Counted from the first letter of the stretch, positions 7,750-17,312 are shown. The stretch: DNA of 48,194 nt from Bradyrhizobium retamae (GCF_001440415.1 NZ_LLYA01000178.1:1-48194); one strand, 5' to 3'. Numbers and translations are program-made. The notes: generated by a model from the sequence alone, not told the origin.

Positions 7750-9918
7750 ATGAAGATTGTGGTGCAAAATTTTAAGTCTGGCGTTTTGTCGGTTGCCGAT
7801 GTTCCCGCGCCGCGTGCGGGTGCCGGTCAGGTTCTCGTTCGGGCGCATAGTTCGCTCATCAGTTCCGGCACCGATCGCGCGATAATCGGCTTGGGCAAGA
7901 AGGGATATCTCGGCAAGGCTCTGGACCGTCCCGATCTTGCGATGAAGGTTATAAACCGGGCGCGCACCGAAGGCCTTTGGCCAACGTATAAAGTAGTGAA
8001 GAATCTGATCGCAGAACCGATCCCGCTCGGATATTCCCTTGTCGGCACCGCGCTGGAGGTTGGGCGCGACGTGAACGACATTTCGGTGGGCGATCGCGTT
8101 GCTTGCGCCGGCCTTGGCTTTGCAAATCATGCGGAGTTAGTGGCCGTTCCCAAGAATCTCTGTGTTCGTGTGCCAGCAGCGGTTACCGACGAACAAGCCA
8201 GTTATGTGACGCTGGGCGCCATTGCACTCCATGGCTTGAGGCAGGCGGATCAGCAACTGGGCGCGACTGTTCTGGTCGTAGGATTGGGCTTGGTCGGTCA
8301 ATTGACCGTGCAGTTATGCGTCGCTGCGGGTATGCGGGTTGCGGGCCTCGATCTCGATTCTCGCAAACTCGATATGGCGCGAGCAGCGGGTGCGACCGTT
8401 GCCACAATACCGTCTGATCCTGCGCTTGCGACTCAGATAGCCACGATGACAGGTGGTTTTGGTGTGGATTCAGTTTTGCTAACTGTGGGTTCGCGCGATA
8501 GCGGCGCAGTTTTCGAAGATGTTGCGAAGCTGTGTCGTGACCGGGCGCGCGTAGTCGTGGTCGGCGATGTCAAGATGGACATAGCGCGTCGAACCTATTT
8601 CGAGAAAGAGCTGGAAATTCTTCAGTCACGCTCATACGGACCGGGCCGATACGATCCCGCCTATGAGGCGAAAGGTCAGGATTATCCGATCGGCTATGTG
8701 CGCTGGACTGAGCGGCGCAACCTCTCAACGTTTCTTGAATTGATTGGTGATGGCAGGTTGGATCCGGCGCGGCTTACGACTCATAAATTTTCAATCGCGG
8801 ATGCAACCGAGGGCTACGATCTGGTCACCGGCAAGAAACAGGATTTCAGCGTAGGCATTGTCCTTGAGTATCCATCCGAAATGAGTCCCTCCAAGTCGCT
8901 TGCCCTTTCGGCGTCGCGACGGCCCGTATCCGGTCGGATTGGCCTTGGTGTCATAGGGGCAGGAACGTTTGCAAAAGGTATCCTGCTGCCCGCTTTGATG
9001 GACGCTCAGGCTTTCCACATGGTCGGCGTAGCTACCGGAAAGGGCATTTCGGCAAAAAGTGTTGCCGAGCGATATGGCGCCAGCATGGCCCACAACGATG
9101 GATATGCTTTGCTAGATGATCCCTCCGTTCAGGCGGTCGTCATCGCCACCCGTCACGACAGCCACGCGCGTTATGTGGTTGAAGCTTTGAACCGCGGCAA
9201 GCATGTCTTCGTCGAGAAGCCGCTGGCAATCTCGCGCCAAGAACTTATCGATGTTGAGGCAGCGGCGCGCGCCTCTTCAGGCACATTGACTGTTGGTTTC
9301 AACCGGCGGTTCTCACCTTTAGTGCAAGCAATGGCTGCGCATTTCAAGGGGCGCTCGGAACCAATGGCTATGCTCTATCGCGTCAACGCTGGCCGTATTG
9401 CACTTAAGTCTGAACTTGGCTGGGTACACGATCGGGAAAGTGGTGGCGGCCGAATTATCGGTGAAGCCTGCCATTTCATCGATGCTATGCAGAGCGTTTG
9501 CGGTTCACTTCCAGAGTCCGTTCAGGTGGCCCATGTTAGTCCACGACGTTCTGACGTTGCCGCCGACGATATCGTTACCTTTACGGTGAAATTCGAAGAC
9601 GGGTCGATTGGCACCGTGCACTACTGGTCGAATGGTGACGCTAGCTACCCGAAGGAACGGTTCGAAGCCTTTGCGCAAGAGCGCATGGCGCTGCTGGACA
9701 ATCTCCGTGCACTCGATCTTGTGGCCAAAAACAAAACATCGCGCCGCCGCTCTTTGAATGTTGACAAGGGATTTGCGGCGGAAGCGGCCGCTTTCGCGGA
9801 GGCTTGTCGAACGGGCAATCCCGCAATTTCGATCGAAAGCCTGATTGCAACCACGGAGGTTACCCTCGCAGTAACTGAGGCTTTGCGGGGCGTTGGATCC
9901 GAAGACGAGATTGAGTGA
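7750..9918 (+). CDS. bi-domain dehydrogenase / Gfo-Idh oxidoreductase
   Basis: A 722-residue natural fusion. Residues 1-380 are a medium-chain dehydrogenase/reductase: a GroES-like fold, then the nucleotide motif VVGLGLVGQ near residue 176. Residues 395-720 are a Gfo/Idh/MocA oxidoreductase with IGLGVIGAGTFAKG at about 397 and the family signature VEKPLAIS near 489. This fusion is a known family in polysaccharide loci and is thought to oxidise or epimerise nucleotide-sugar or polymer-derived sugars. ATG is 27 bases after the previous stop. Its stop overlaps the next GTG start, so the two are coupled. Confidence 0.85.
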   Translation: MKIVVQNFKSGVLSVADVPAPRAGAGQVLVRAHSSLISSGTDRAIIGLGKKGYLGKALDRPDLAMKVINRARTEGLWPTYKVVKNLIAEPIPLGYSLVGTALEVGRDVNDISVGDRVACAGLGFANHAELVAVPKNLCVRVPAAVTDEQASYVTLGAIALHGLRQADQQLGATVLVVGLGLVGQLTVQLCVAAGMRVAGLDLDSRKLDMARAAGATVATIPSDPALATQIATMTGGFGVDSVLLTVGSRDSGAVFEDVAKLCRDRARVVVVGDVKMDIARRTYFEKELEILQSRSYGPGRYDPAYEAKGQDYPIGYVRWTERRNLSTFLELIGDGRLDPARLTTHKFSIADATEGYDLVTGKKQDFSVGIVLEYPSEMSPSKSLALSASRRPVSGRIGLGVIGAGTFAKGILLPALMDAQAFHMVGVATGKGISAKSVAERYGASMAHNDGYALLDDPSVQAVVIATRHDSHARYVVEALNRGKHVFVEKPLAISRQELIDVEAAARASSGTLTVGFNRRFSPLVQAMAAHFKGRSEPMAMLYRVNAGRIALKSELGWVHDRESGGGRIIGEACHFIDAMQSVCGSLPESVQVAHVSPRRSDVAADDIVTFTVKFEDGSIGTVHYWSNGDASYPKERFEAFAQERMALLDNLRALDLVAKNKTSRRRSLNVDKGFAAEAAAFAEACRTGNPAISIESLIATTEVTLAVTEALRGVGSEDEIE

Positions 9919-10814
9919 GCCGAGGCATGACAGGGGAGATCGTACCATGTGTTGTTTGCGGTTCGTCTGACCCGCGGCCGTTGCGAGTTTCGCTGGGGTA
10001 CGGCGGCATCCGCGAGTGCAGCAGTTGCGGATCAGGATTGCTGGAACCGCGTCCCTCCGCACTCGATCTGACGGCACTGCATGGCAGCGACAACTATTTC
10101 AACCATCCGTATTTCATCGCGCGGCGTGAACTGACTTCCGTGCTGCGTGCGGCATGCGAGGCAAAACTGTCGCGGGTCGAGCGCCAAATCGGCGCGCTTG
10201 ACGGCAAAGCCCTGATCGATGTCGGGTGCGATCTCGGAATCCTCGTCGCCTATGCCGTAGAAAGTCGGCATATGACAGCGATCGGCATCGACATTTTTCC
10301 TAAGGTGGTGGAGCTCGGCCGGGCCGCGGGCCGCGACTTGCGGGTCGGTACGCTGGAAACCGCTGCGTTGGCGGCATCTAGTGCCGACATTATCTGCGGA
10401 TTTGATCTCATCGAGCACGTCGATAATCCTGATCGCTTCCTCCGCGAAGCATTTCGTGTGTTGAAGCCAGGCGGCACGCTGGCACTGGAAACGCCAAATT
10501 ACGATGGCCTCATCTATCGGATCGGCCGGGGGCTTGCGAAATTCTCTGGATTGCTGCGGCCTCTGCAAGAGCGTCTCTGGCCGCCCTTTCATGTTCAGTA
10601 TTTTACCGAGGCGTCGCTGACGGCGTTGTTGCAGAAAGCAGGCTTCGAACAAGTGAGAATAGAGGGCCGCGAGCTGGAATCGTCTGAGCTGGCTGTAGCG
10701 CAGCCCGTTTTGCGTGTTGCGGTGCAGAGCGTATTCGCGCTCGCGCGCCGCGTTGGCTCCATGACTTTGCTGACAGCAATTGCCCGCAAGCCGCTGAATG
10801 ACATCAAGGCCTGA
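9915..10814 (+). CDS. zinc-ribbon class I methyltransferase
   Basis: A 299-residue protein. It opens with a zinc ribbon (CVVCG at residues 12-16, CSSCG at 36-40), then a SAM-binding domain with LIDVGCDLGILVAYA at about 99-113; the third motif residue is Asp where Gly is usual. IICGFDLIEHVDNPDRFL and LKPGGTLALETPNYDG follow. This ribbon-plus-Methyltransf_23 layout is typical of sugar methyltransferases in O-antigen and capsule loci. GTG at 9915 overlaps the previous stop; ATG at 9927 is the alternative. The substrate is presumably a sugar of the polymer made here. Confidence 0.8.
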   Translation: MSRGMTGEIVPCVVCGSSDPRPLRVSLGYGGIRECSSCGSGLLEPRPSALDLTALHGSDNYFNHPYFIARRELTSVLRAACEAKLSRVERQIGALDGKALIDVGCDLGILVAYAVESRHMTAIGIDIFPKVVELGRAAGRDLRVGTLETAALAASSADIICGFDLIEHVDNPDRFLREAFRVLKPGGTLALETPNYDGLIYRIGRGLAKFSGLLRPLQERLWPPFHVQYFTEASLTALLQKAGFEQVRIEGRELESSELAVAQPVLRVAVQSVFALARRVGSMTLLTAIARKPLNDIKA

Positions 10815-10869
10815 TGTTCTTAGAAACATGTTTGTTGTAATTCGAGATGGCAAAAGGTGAAACGGGCCA

Positions 10870-12513
10870 ATGGACAATTCGGACAGCTATCTCGCCGCCA
10901 TCTGGCCGCTGTTGGGCCGTGCCCTTTCGGGGCTCGATGCCGAGCCAACATCGCCGACACACGGTAGCTTCGATCGAACGTGGTGGTGCTGGAAGTTTAC
11001 CGATTTTTCGGCCACCCGGTTCCAAGAAGGCGCGCATGTGCTTAGCTGGCTGGCGTCATCCCCAAGATCGCCGGCGCCCGTCGAGGCAAGGGGCCGCATG
11101 ACAGAGCTTGCCGGTGGCGCCCTGCGCTTCTGGACAAGGCTTCAGCACAGCGATGGAAGTTTTGACGAGGCTTATCCGTTTGAGCGCAGTTTGGCCGCGA
11201 CGGCGTTCACCGGCTTCTATCTTGGGATCGCGCTGGAGCGGATACGAGATAGGGTAGACCCAGCGACGGAGCTGAAAACACTTTCGTCGATCGAGCGTGG
11301 CGCGACCTGGCTCGCAAATAATGGCGAACATCACGGCATCCTCTCCAACCATCTCGCGGCGTCCGCAGCTGCCTTGCAGGTGGCGGGTGACGTCATCGGC
11401 ACTGACAAGTTCAAGGTCGCGCGGGATCGCTATCTCGGCGTGATCTACAAGCATCAGCATCCTGATGAAGGATGGATGAAAGAGTATGGCGGTGCGGATC
11501 CGGGCTATCAAAGCCACGGGATGTTCTATCTTGCCGAGATCGAACGTCGGACCGGCGATAAGGAACTGTTCGGACGTCTGATCCGTGCCAGCGATTTCGT
11601 GAGCTGGTTCGCTCATCCTGACGGCAGTCTCGGGGGAGAGTATGCGAGCCGAGGAACGAAGTTCGCTTATCCGGCTGCGTTCGAAATGCTGGCAGCGCGT
11701 GTGCCATCATCTGCCGCGGTTGCCAAGCACATGCGCGAGAAATTGTCAGCGGGTCGTGGCGTTGGAGCGCAAGAGATGGACGCGTGGAATCAGTTTCCGC
11801 TGCTTAACAACCTGCTTTTCGCGGCCGATGCCGCTGGCGATCTTTCGCATGCGGCGGAGCTTCCCTGGCGGACCCCAGGTGCTGTCGCAGTGTTTGCGGA
11901 TGCGGGCCTTGCCATAGCAAATGCCAATAATCGCATTGTTGCGATGGGTGGCCAGATGGGTGGCTCGGTCAAACTGTTCGCGATGACAGGCGCCTTGATC
12001 TATGAGGACTGCGGATATGCTGTCGCGTCGCCGAAAGGCTTCGTAATCAGCCAGGGTGAGGGGAGCTGTCAGATCGAGACCGATCCCGAGCGTTTGCTGC
12101 ATGTTGATGTGGAAACTTCCTTTCGTGGCATTCCCTCGATGCGGTTCGATCCTTGGCGATTCGTCGCGTTCCGCCTCTTCACCACCACGCTGGGGCGCTT
12201 CCCGGCTGTATCGCGCTGGCTCAAAGACCTGCTGGTCACGACACTCATTCGCAAGAAAAAGAGCCATCCGGGTCGGCTGCATCGGCGCATTTCCGTCGCG
12301 AAAGACGGGAAGATAACGATCGAGGATCGGATCACAGGTGTGAGCGGAGCGCCCGTTCCCGTGCCGCGCCATGTGCCCTTCCATATGGGATCATCACGGT
12401 ACGCGGATTTTGAGGATTGGTGCGGAGCGCATGTAGCATGTACACCAGCGAAACCGCTCAGCGAGGGATCCCAAGAATCGCCTAACTATCATCGACATAT
12501 AGCGCTGACCTGA
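10870..12513 (+). CDS. polysaccharide-lyase-like protein
   Basis: A 547-residue protein. The N-terminal 330 residues look like an alpha/alpha toroid: repeated helix pairs with aromatic and His-rich turns, such as RTWWCWKFTDF, QHSDGSFDEAYPFERS, GEHHGILSNHLAAS and HQHPDEGWMKEYGG. The C-terminal part is beta-rich (VFADAGLAIANANNRIVAMG, then GCQIETDPERLLHVDVE-like strands). That order is the layout of heparinase II/III-type lyases and glucuronyl epimerase-like proteins. No signal peptide is visible, so a cytoplasmic or membrane-associated modification role is possible. Bi-domain oxidoreductases are often neighbours of heparinase-like proteins. Last gene of the operon. Confidence 0.55.
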   Translation: MDNSDSYLAAIWPLLGRALSGLDAEPTSPTHGSFDRTWWCWKFTDFSATRFQEGAHVLSWLASSPRSPAPVEARGRMTELAGGALRFWTRLQHSDGSFDEAYPFERSLAATAFTGFYLGIALERIRDRVDPATELKTLSSIERGATWLANNGEHHGILSNHLAASAAALQVAGDVIGTDKFKVARDRYLGVIYKHQHPDEGWMKEYGGADPGYQSHGMFYLAEIERRTGDKELFGRLIRASDFVSWFAHPDGSLGGEYASRGTKFAYPAAFEMLAARVPSSAAVAKHMREKLSAGRGVGAQEMDAWNQFPLLNNLLFAADAAGDLSHAAELPWRTPGAVAVFADAGLAIANANNRIVAMGGQMGGSVKLFAMTGALIYEDCGYAVASPKGFVISQGEGSCQIETDPERLLHVDVETSFRGIPSMRFDPWRFVAFRLFTTTLGRFPAVSRWLKDLLVTTLIRKKKSHPGRLHRRISVAKDGKITIEDRITGVSGAPVPVPRHVPFHMGSSRYADFEDWCGAHVACTPAKPLSEGSQESPNYHRHIALT

Positions 12514-12573
12514 TGCCGCGAAGAACAACTTGCTTGAACGTTGGCTCGAATTTCTAGCCGTCCCTTTCTAAGG

Positions 12574-12873
12574 TCATGTGCCTTGATGCGAGAACCAGAA
12601 CGATGAGTTTCGTTCGTTGGTAGTAGCTCGGTCGTCAATGGCATAGACGAGTACGATGTCAAAGCAGCGATAAGGGCGCCCCCTCAGCCGACAGCCTTGT
12701 TTAAGCGCACAATCACATTGGCTTCACGACGTGCACGCGATCATCAGGCCGTATCTTCGGGACATGAAACCGTGCAGCGGCTCGCGAGTGCCTGGATCGT
12801 ACGTGCTTTCGCCCACAAATAACGGCTTGCTTTCCAAAAACGATCTAACGTGGCTTTTCAAATCCTGCGACAT
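12574..12873 (-). pseudogene. UGA-interrupted small ORF
   Basis: Twelve bases after the stop of the minus-strand membrane protein, ATG at 12873 opens a 49-codon frame (MSQDLKSHVRSFLESKPLF) that ends in TGA at 12726-12724. The same frame continues for 50 more codons to a second TGA, reading RCFDIVLVYAIDDRATTN and SSFWFSHQGT, which looks like real protein. I read it as a decayed gene of about 99 codons, or a 49-residue protein followed by chance coding-like sequence. No family recognised. Confidence 0.3.
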
Positions 12874-12884
12874 GACAATCCTGC

Positions 12885-14741
12885 TTATTCCGAAAGCTGA
12901 TACACAACATAGGTGTCGTTTTCAAAGACACGAGGGAGATCCAGGTCTTGCGTTTCGGCCGGCCCGCATGTCCATTGCGCAGGTGCCGCTCCAGGTTTGA
13001 TCGCCACAAAGTAATGTAGCGATGGGTACTGCGAGCGAAGTTGGTGTAAGCGAGAAATGTCCGAAGTGAGCTTCACGTAACCCTTTTCAAAGACGCAGAG
13101 TATTTGGCCGTTATTTGCGATGTAAGCTTGAATGGCTTGTGGCGAAAAATTCAAGAGGTTGATTTTTAGTAGAAGTTTGATCTGGTCAATTTCGAATGCC
13201 AAGAGTCCGCGCGCGTAAACGGAATACCCCATGTACCCGTAATCCGCCGGATTTATGTGTCGAGACGAAACAGTGGCGTAAGGATATGGCGGCATCAGAA
13301 CGATCTGATCGCGTGGGATAACGTTTCGAACGTAATCTGTGACCTCTGCCCAAGAAGTGCCGGGGTGGCGCGGCATCATGGCAAGCGCTCTTTGCCATTT
13401 AGCGGGCAACATAAGAAATGGCACAGCAACGGCGAGAACTGCGAGCGCAGTTCGGAGAAGTTGCGTTGTGCGTCGCACAGCGACGGTCGGTGCCGTATCG
13501 GGTAGGTGCATAAGTATAGTTGTTGCTACTAACGCTATCAATGACAATGCTTTGACGAAATCGCTGGCCATCGGAAGAGCCAGTACGGCGCTTGTTAGCG
13601 AAGCGAGAATCAAGCGCAACGCGTTCAATGTATTTTGCTGCTCGTTCCAGCGTCTCAAGCAAAGTATTGTAAGAGTCGCTGCAAGCGCGGGGATCGCGGC
13701 CAATGGTATCAATGCCGAGCGCGATAGGACGGCCCCGATCAGTGTAGGTATAGGAACAATTGCGAAGGCGGCGTACGCTATTGCACAAAAAATGGTAACT
13801 GCGACTCCCGTCGCAATTAGTCGGTAAGTGTAGATGGCAGGTAGTCTTGATGACAGTGCCGCAATAAAGGCGCACCAAAAAGCAATTATCCAGCACAGAG
13901 GTTGGACAATGCCGCCCGAGCCCCAAAGATAGATGTGGAATGGCTTACGAAAGCTCATAAGTGTCCACCACGCTGTGTCGGGCAACCCGGTGGGCAGGCT
14001 GGAAGGCGGCAGGTGATAAAGTATAAGAAGCCCTTGCGGCAAAGCACCAAGTGAGAAGAAAAACATCGCCAACACAATACGCTGCAATGCAGGTGCGAGT
14101 TTGCGAACGATCAACGCTTCAATACTGATACCGGTGAGAATGATGCCTATAACAATAAGTCCGTACGTTGCGTGCAGATTAGTAAGCAGCCCCGCTAGTC
14201 CAGCACATATCAATAGAGTTATGAGTTTTTGTCCGGACGTAATCCAGATGACCCAAACGAAAAGTGAGGCGGCAATTCCCCAGCTGCCAAGCAGATGGCT
14301 TGGATACTGAACATACAAAGGATAGCCAACGTTAAGTCCTGTTACCCAACTCTGTAAGAACACTACGATCGCAAAAGTCGCGACGAAAGCCGCTCCATAG
14401 CCGCGAGCCGATGACAGTCTAACCGCTAGGATACCAATGGCGCCGAGACCGCAAACTAAGAAAAGGCCCGCAAGAACATCATGAGCTACCTCCACGGAAA
14501 GAGCCCACGACTGGTCGAGCGCACCTAGGATCCGTGGGAGCAGGAGTGGGAGCTGAGGGAATAGGGAATGTTGTAAGGTACCGACGGGAGCCGCGATCTT
14601 CCCGGCGTACCAAAGCGAAGGGGCAACGGTGTCGCTGTAGTTTGGATCAGGCGGGGCCATTAACCAGAGGCTGGAGCCCCAAACTGCAATACCAACCAAG
14701 CAGATAGCGACTGCAAGTATCGTATGAAGGCGCACATCCAT
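12885..14741 (-). CDS. polytopic membrane protein, possibly GT-C type
   Basis: A 618-residue protein with roughly a dozen hydrophobic segments from residue 9 onward (the first is ILAVAICLVGIAVWGSSLWL) and a soluble C-terminal 170 residues. The first external loop contains MAPPDPNYSDT. The second half carries LMPPYPYATVSSRHINPADYG and a C-terminal WTCGPAETQDLDLP. Size and layout suggest a GT-C-like glycosyltransferase or polymer export/ligation protein, but I see no diagnostic motif. GC is lower than in the operon to its left. It probably serves the same surface glycan, in its own transcription unit. Confidence 0.6.
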   Translation of the reverse strand: MDVRLHTILAVAICLVGIAVWGSSLWLMAPPDPNYSDTVAPSLWYAGKIAAPVGTLQHSLFPQLPLLLPRILGALDQSWALSVEVAHDVLAGLFLVCGLGAIGILAVRLSSARGYGAAFVATFAIVVFLQSWVTGLNVGYPLYVQYPSHLLGSWGIAASLFVWVIWITSGQKLITLLICAGLAGLLTNLHATYGLIVIGIILTGISIEALIVRKLAPALQRIVLAMFFFSLGALPQGLLILYHLPPSSLPTGLPDTAWWTLMSFRKPFHIYLWGSGGIVQPLCWIIAFWCAFIAALSSRLPAIYTYRLIATGVAVTIFCAIAYAAFAIVPIPTLIGAVLSRSALIPLAAIPALAATLTILCLRRWNEQQNTLNALRLILASLTSAVLALPMASDFVKALSLIALVATTILMHLPDTAPTVAVRRTTQLLRTALAVLAVAVPFLMLPAKWQRALAMMPRHPGTSWAEVTDYVRNVIPRDQIVLMPPYPYATVSSRHINPADYGYMGYSVYARGLLAFEIDQIKLLLKINLLNFSPQAIQAYIANNGQILCVFEKGYVKLTSDISRLHQLRSQYPSLHYFVAIKPGAAPAQWTCGPAETQDLDLPRVFENDTYVVYQLSE

Positions 14742-15235
14742 TTTCTATTGTCCGGAATCTTACGCCGCGGTGAGGAGTCGAATATATCCTTGTTTAGTAA
14801 AAGATCTTTCCAATCAATGCTTACTCAGTCAGCTTTGCAGGGGATCCGATAGTTTGCCTATCGGTGCGGATCAGCGGCGGCCGTGCCCTTGCCGATCACA
14901 TTGGGCGGCGCGTGGTGAGCTCGCCCCGGGATATCGATCGATATAGCCTCCCGTCGGACTTGGCCAGAAATGGTCCCCGGCGGGGTTTTCAAACTTCCGT
15001 CGCCGATCCGGGATCTCAGCGGGGCAGCGCAGGTCCACGGAGAGCGCGGCGTCCACAAGCTGCGCCTTGGCTGGGCGTCGTGCAGTGGCTCCATGAACGC
15101 GGCAGAGATTGTAGTGAGCGACGTCACCTGAGCAGCGACGTCAAGCCAGCGCAGGGCGGTCACGGCTTTTGTGCCCCCTTTGTGCCCCCAACGAAATGTG
15201 CAAGGGCGCGCCGATTGCGAAAACCCCCATTTTCA
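14742..15235. other. intergenic stretch before the att site
   Basis: No supportable gene. The AT-rich start upstream of the membrane protein should hold its promoter. The rest is GC-rich, with a minus-strand frame (14858-15163) of low-complexity appearance that I take as non-coding or decayed accessory DNA. Two nearby copies of TGTGCCCCC (15170-15190) precede the direct repeat. Confidence 0.5.
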
Positions 15236-15282
15236 TTGGTGAGCGCGGAGGGACTCGAACCCTCGACCCCATGATTAAAAGT
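15236..15282. repeat. attL, left att core
   Basis: 47 bases identical to 31111-31157. It corresponds to the 3' part of tRNA-Lys from the CCA through the T-arm, variable loop and anticodon loop. Homology stops after the anticodon-loop bases, so this is a displaced tRNA 3' end and not a second tRNA gene. Confidence 0.92.
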
Positions 15283-15290
15283 TAGGGGCA

Positions 15291-15461
15291 TGCACACAGG
15301 CCAATTAGCTGCAATCATTGAGTTTCTCCCTGAAATCGCCGGAAACGCTTTGATAGCAGGCTTTTCCTCCAATTCCCATACCTTCCGAGAAATGTCTTGC
15401 GTTTACCCGTGGCTGTGTGCATAGAGTGTGCACATGGACCCCATAACGATTTGGTGTGCAC
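15291..15461. promoter_or_regulatory. candidate integrase arm sites, left
   Basis: Three copies of a TGTGTGCA/GTGTGCAC motif lie between the att core and int: TGCACACA (inverted) at 15291-15298, TGTGTGCA at 15414-15421 followed after four bases by GTGTGCACATG at 15426-15436, and GTGTGCAC at 15454-15461. The double site recurs with the same spacing at 31033-31055 beside the right end. Paired sites at both ends are what lambda-type integrases bind with their N-terminal domain. Confidence 0.55.
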
Positions 15462-15473
15462 GGGAGCTAGGGC

Positions 15474-16730
15474 ATGCAAGCCAAGATCACCAAGACCAAA
15501 GTTGACGCGATGACCGCCGGGCAAATTCTGGCGGATAAGGAGGTTAAGGGCTTCGTGGCCCGATGCCTCGACAGCGGCGCGGTGACATACGGCTATCGAT
15601 ACCGCGACAAGACCACCGGCAAGCAGCGCTGGCTTGGCCTGGGGCTGCACGGCTCGATCACTGCGGACCAGGCGCGCGCTTTCGCAAAGAAGGCGGCCGG
15701 CGAGGTTGCCAACAAGCAGGACCCGGTTGGAGAGCTTCAGGAGAGCCGGGCGGAAGCCAAGCGGGAAAGGCTGGCAGAAGAAAACACCGTCAACGCCGTA
15801 TTGGATGCCTTCGAAAAGGATCACGTTGACGGGCTCCGCAGCGGCGATCAGGTGAAGCGGGCCTTTACCGTCTATGTCCGGCCGCGCATTGGGGATAAGT
15901 CGATTTACGGCCTTAAGCGCAGCGACATCACAACCATGCTCAACGAGATCGCCACGGAACACGGGCGGGTTATGGCCGATCGTGTGCTGGCGCACGTCCG
16001 CAAGGCCTTCAATTGGCAGATGGTGCAGGATGACGAGTTCAAGTCTCCGATCGTCCGCGGGATGGCAAAGACGAAGCCGAAGGAGAGGGCGCGCAAGCGT
16101 ACCCTGGCCGATGATGAGATCCGGGACATCTGGAAGGCTCTGGATCAGTTCGAGGCGCCGACCTGCTACCCGCGTTACGTCAAATCGCTGCTGCTTTGCC
16201 TCACCCGTCGCAACGAGTCATCCATGATGCACACGGACGAGCTGGAGGGCGATCTTTGGACAATTCCTGCAAGCCGGTACAAAAATAAGCGCGATCACGT
16301 CGTCCCGATCACTCCGGCAATGCGCGCCCTCATCGATTGGAAGCCCGAGGGGAAGCGTAACTCGTGGTTTGTATTCTCGACCACGGACGGCGAGAAGGCT
16401 TTCAGCGGCTTTAGCAAGGCCAAGAAAGAGCTAAACCGGATCATTGCCAAGAACCGGAAGGCGGAGGGGCGCCCGCCGATGAAGCAATGGCAACTGCACG
16501 ACCTGCGCCGCACCGGCCGCAGCCTCATGAGCCGGGCTAAGGTGGACGCCGATCACGCCGAGCGCTGCATGGGGCATGTTATCGGAGGCGTGCGGGAGAC
16601 GTACGACCGTTACGAATACCTGGAGGAGAAAAAGAAGGCTTTTGAGGCGCTGGCGGGTTTGGTCGCGCTGATCCTCGATCCGCCGGCAAATAACGTGGTC
16701 AATTTTGATGAACGTCGGGAGCATGCCTGA
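15474..16730 (+). CDS. tyrosine integrase, P4-like
   Basis: A 418-residue site-specific recombinase that should insert and excise the element at tRNA-Lys. The N-terminal 100 residues are an arm-binding, DUF4102-like domain (AVTYGYRYRDKTTGKQRW, LGLHGSITADQARAFA), then a core-binding SAM-like domain (105-200). The catalytic domain shows R246 in LTRRNE, a lysine at 270-272, H342-x-x-R345 in LHDLRRTG, H368 in CMGHV and the nucleophile Y377 in ETYDRYEY, so all catalytic residues are present. It reads away from attL. The stop overlaps the next ATG. The enzyme looks functional. Confidence 0.93.
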   Translation: MQAKITKTKVDAMTAGQILADKEVKGFVARCLDSGAVTYGYRYRDKTTGKQRWLGLGLHGSITADQARAFAKKAAGEVANKQDPVGELQESRAEAKRERLAEENTVNAVLDAFEKDHVDGLRSGDQVKRAFTVYVRPRIGDKSIYGLKRSDITTMLNEIATEHGRVMADRVLAHVRKAFNWQMVQDDEFKSPIVRGMAKTKPKERARKRTLADDEIRDIWKALDQFEAPTCYPRYVKSLLLCLTRRNESSMMHTDELEGDLWTIPASRYKNKRDHVVPITPAMRALIDWKPEGKRNSWFVFSTTDGEKAFSGFSKAKKELNRIIAKNRKAEGRPPMKQWQLHDLRRTGRSLMSRAKVDADHAERCMGHVIGGVRETYDRYEYLEEKKKAFEALAGLVALILDPPANNVVNFDERREHA

Positions 16731-17230
16731 TGCCGCGCGGTGGCCGCAGGTTGGGAGCTGGTCGCAAGCCGGACATTCCGCCAGAAGATGCGGCACTTAT
16801 TCGTGAGGATTGCGAGCAGCGCGCGCGAGCAGCGCGAAGGAAGCAATGGGAAGCGAGCGTCAATCGCGAGCTCGAGAGGCGGGGAGTAGATTGGGGGAGG
16901 GACAAAGCCGCCCGAACTCCAACTGAGTTGGGCAACCCGGATTGGAAACCAGAAAGGCTTATCGAATATCGGAGGAAATATAATCCGATCGTTTCGGAGT
17001 ACGGCCTCAACCCGGAAAAGAGCATTCCGAAAAACCTGCCCGTTCGTGTCGAGGCCGCAATCAATGCTGTGCGCGACAACAGAAAGGCTTCGGGAGAGCT
17101 TTATTCTACTGAAACACTGCCTCGGTTGTACGGCCGGCAGCGGCAGAAGATCATTGCAGACGTAGCGCGATCGTGGGGTATGACCCCCCGCGCAGTCAGG
17201 ACCATCTGGGAAGCCAAACCAAGCGTTTGA
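16730..17230 (+). CDS. putative DNA-binding protein
   Basis: A 166-residue basic protein, ATG overlapping the integrase stop (TGATG). It opens with MPRGGRRLGAGRKP, the Arg/Gly AT-hook-like N-terminus seen on many phage small terminases and DNA-binding proteins. The middle is helical and charged; the C-terminal part (VARSWGMTPRAVRTIWEAK) has the look of a helix-turn-helix. It could be a regulator or excision accessory. No family assignment. Confidence 0.55.
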   Translation: MPRGGRRLGAGRKPDIPPEDAALIREDCEQRARAARRKQWEASVNRELERRGVDWGRDKAARTPTELGNPDWKPERLIEYRRKYNPIVSEYGLNPEKSIPKNLPVRVEAAINAVRDNRKASGELYSTETLPRLYGRQRQKIIADVARSWGMTPRAVRTIWEAKPSV

Positions 17231-17312
17231 TTGTTGGCGCAATCGCGGTGTGCGGACAATTTTGAACTTGTGCATCTTGCTCTCGGTAACAACCAACTAC
17301 CGAGGTTCACAG

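Noticed and set aside
15236..15285. Second tRNA-Lys gene at the left end
   Set aside because: Only the 3' part (T-arm to anticodon loop) is present; the D-arm and the 5' acceptor strand are missing. It is the att duplication.
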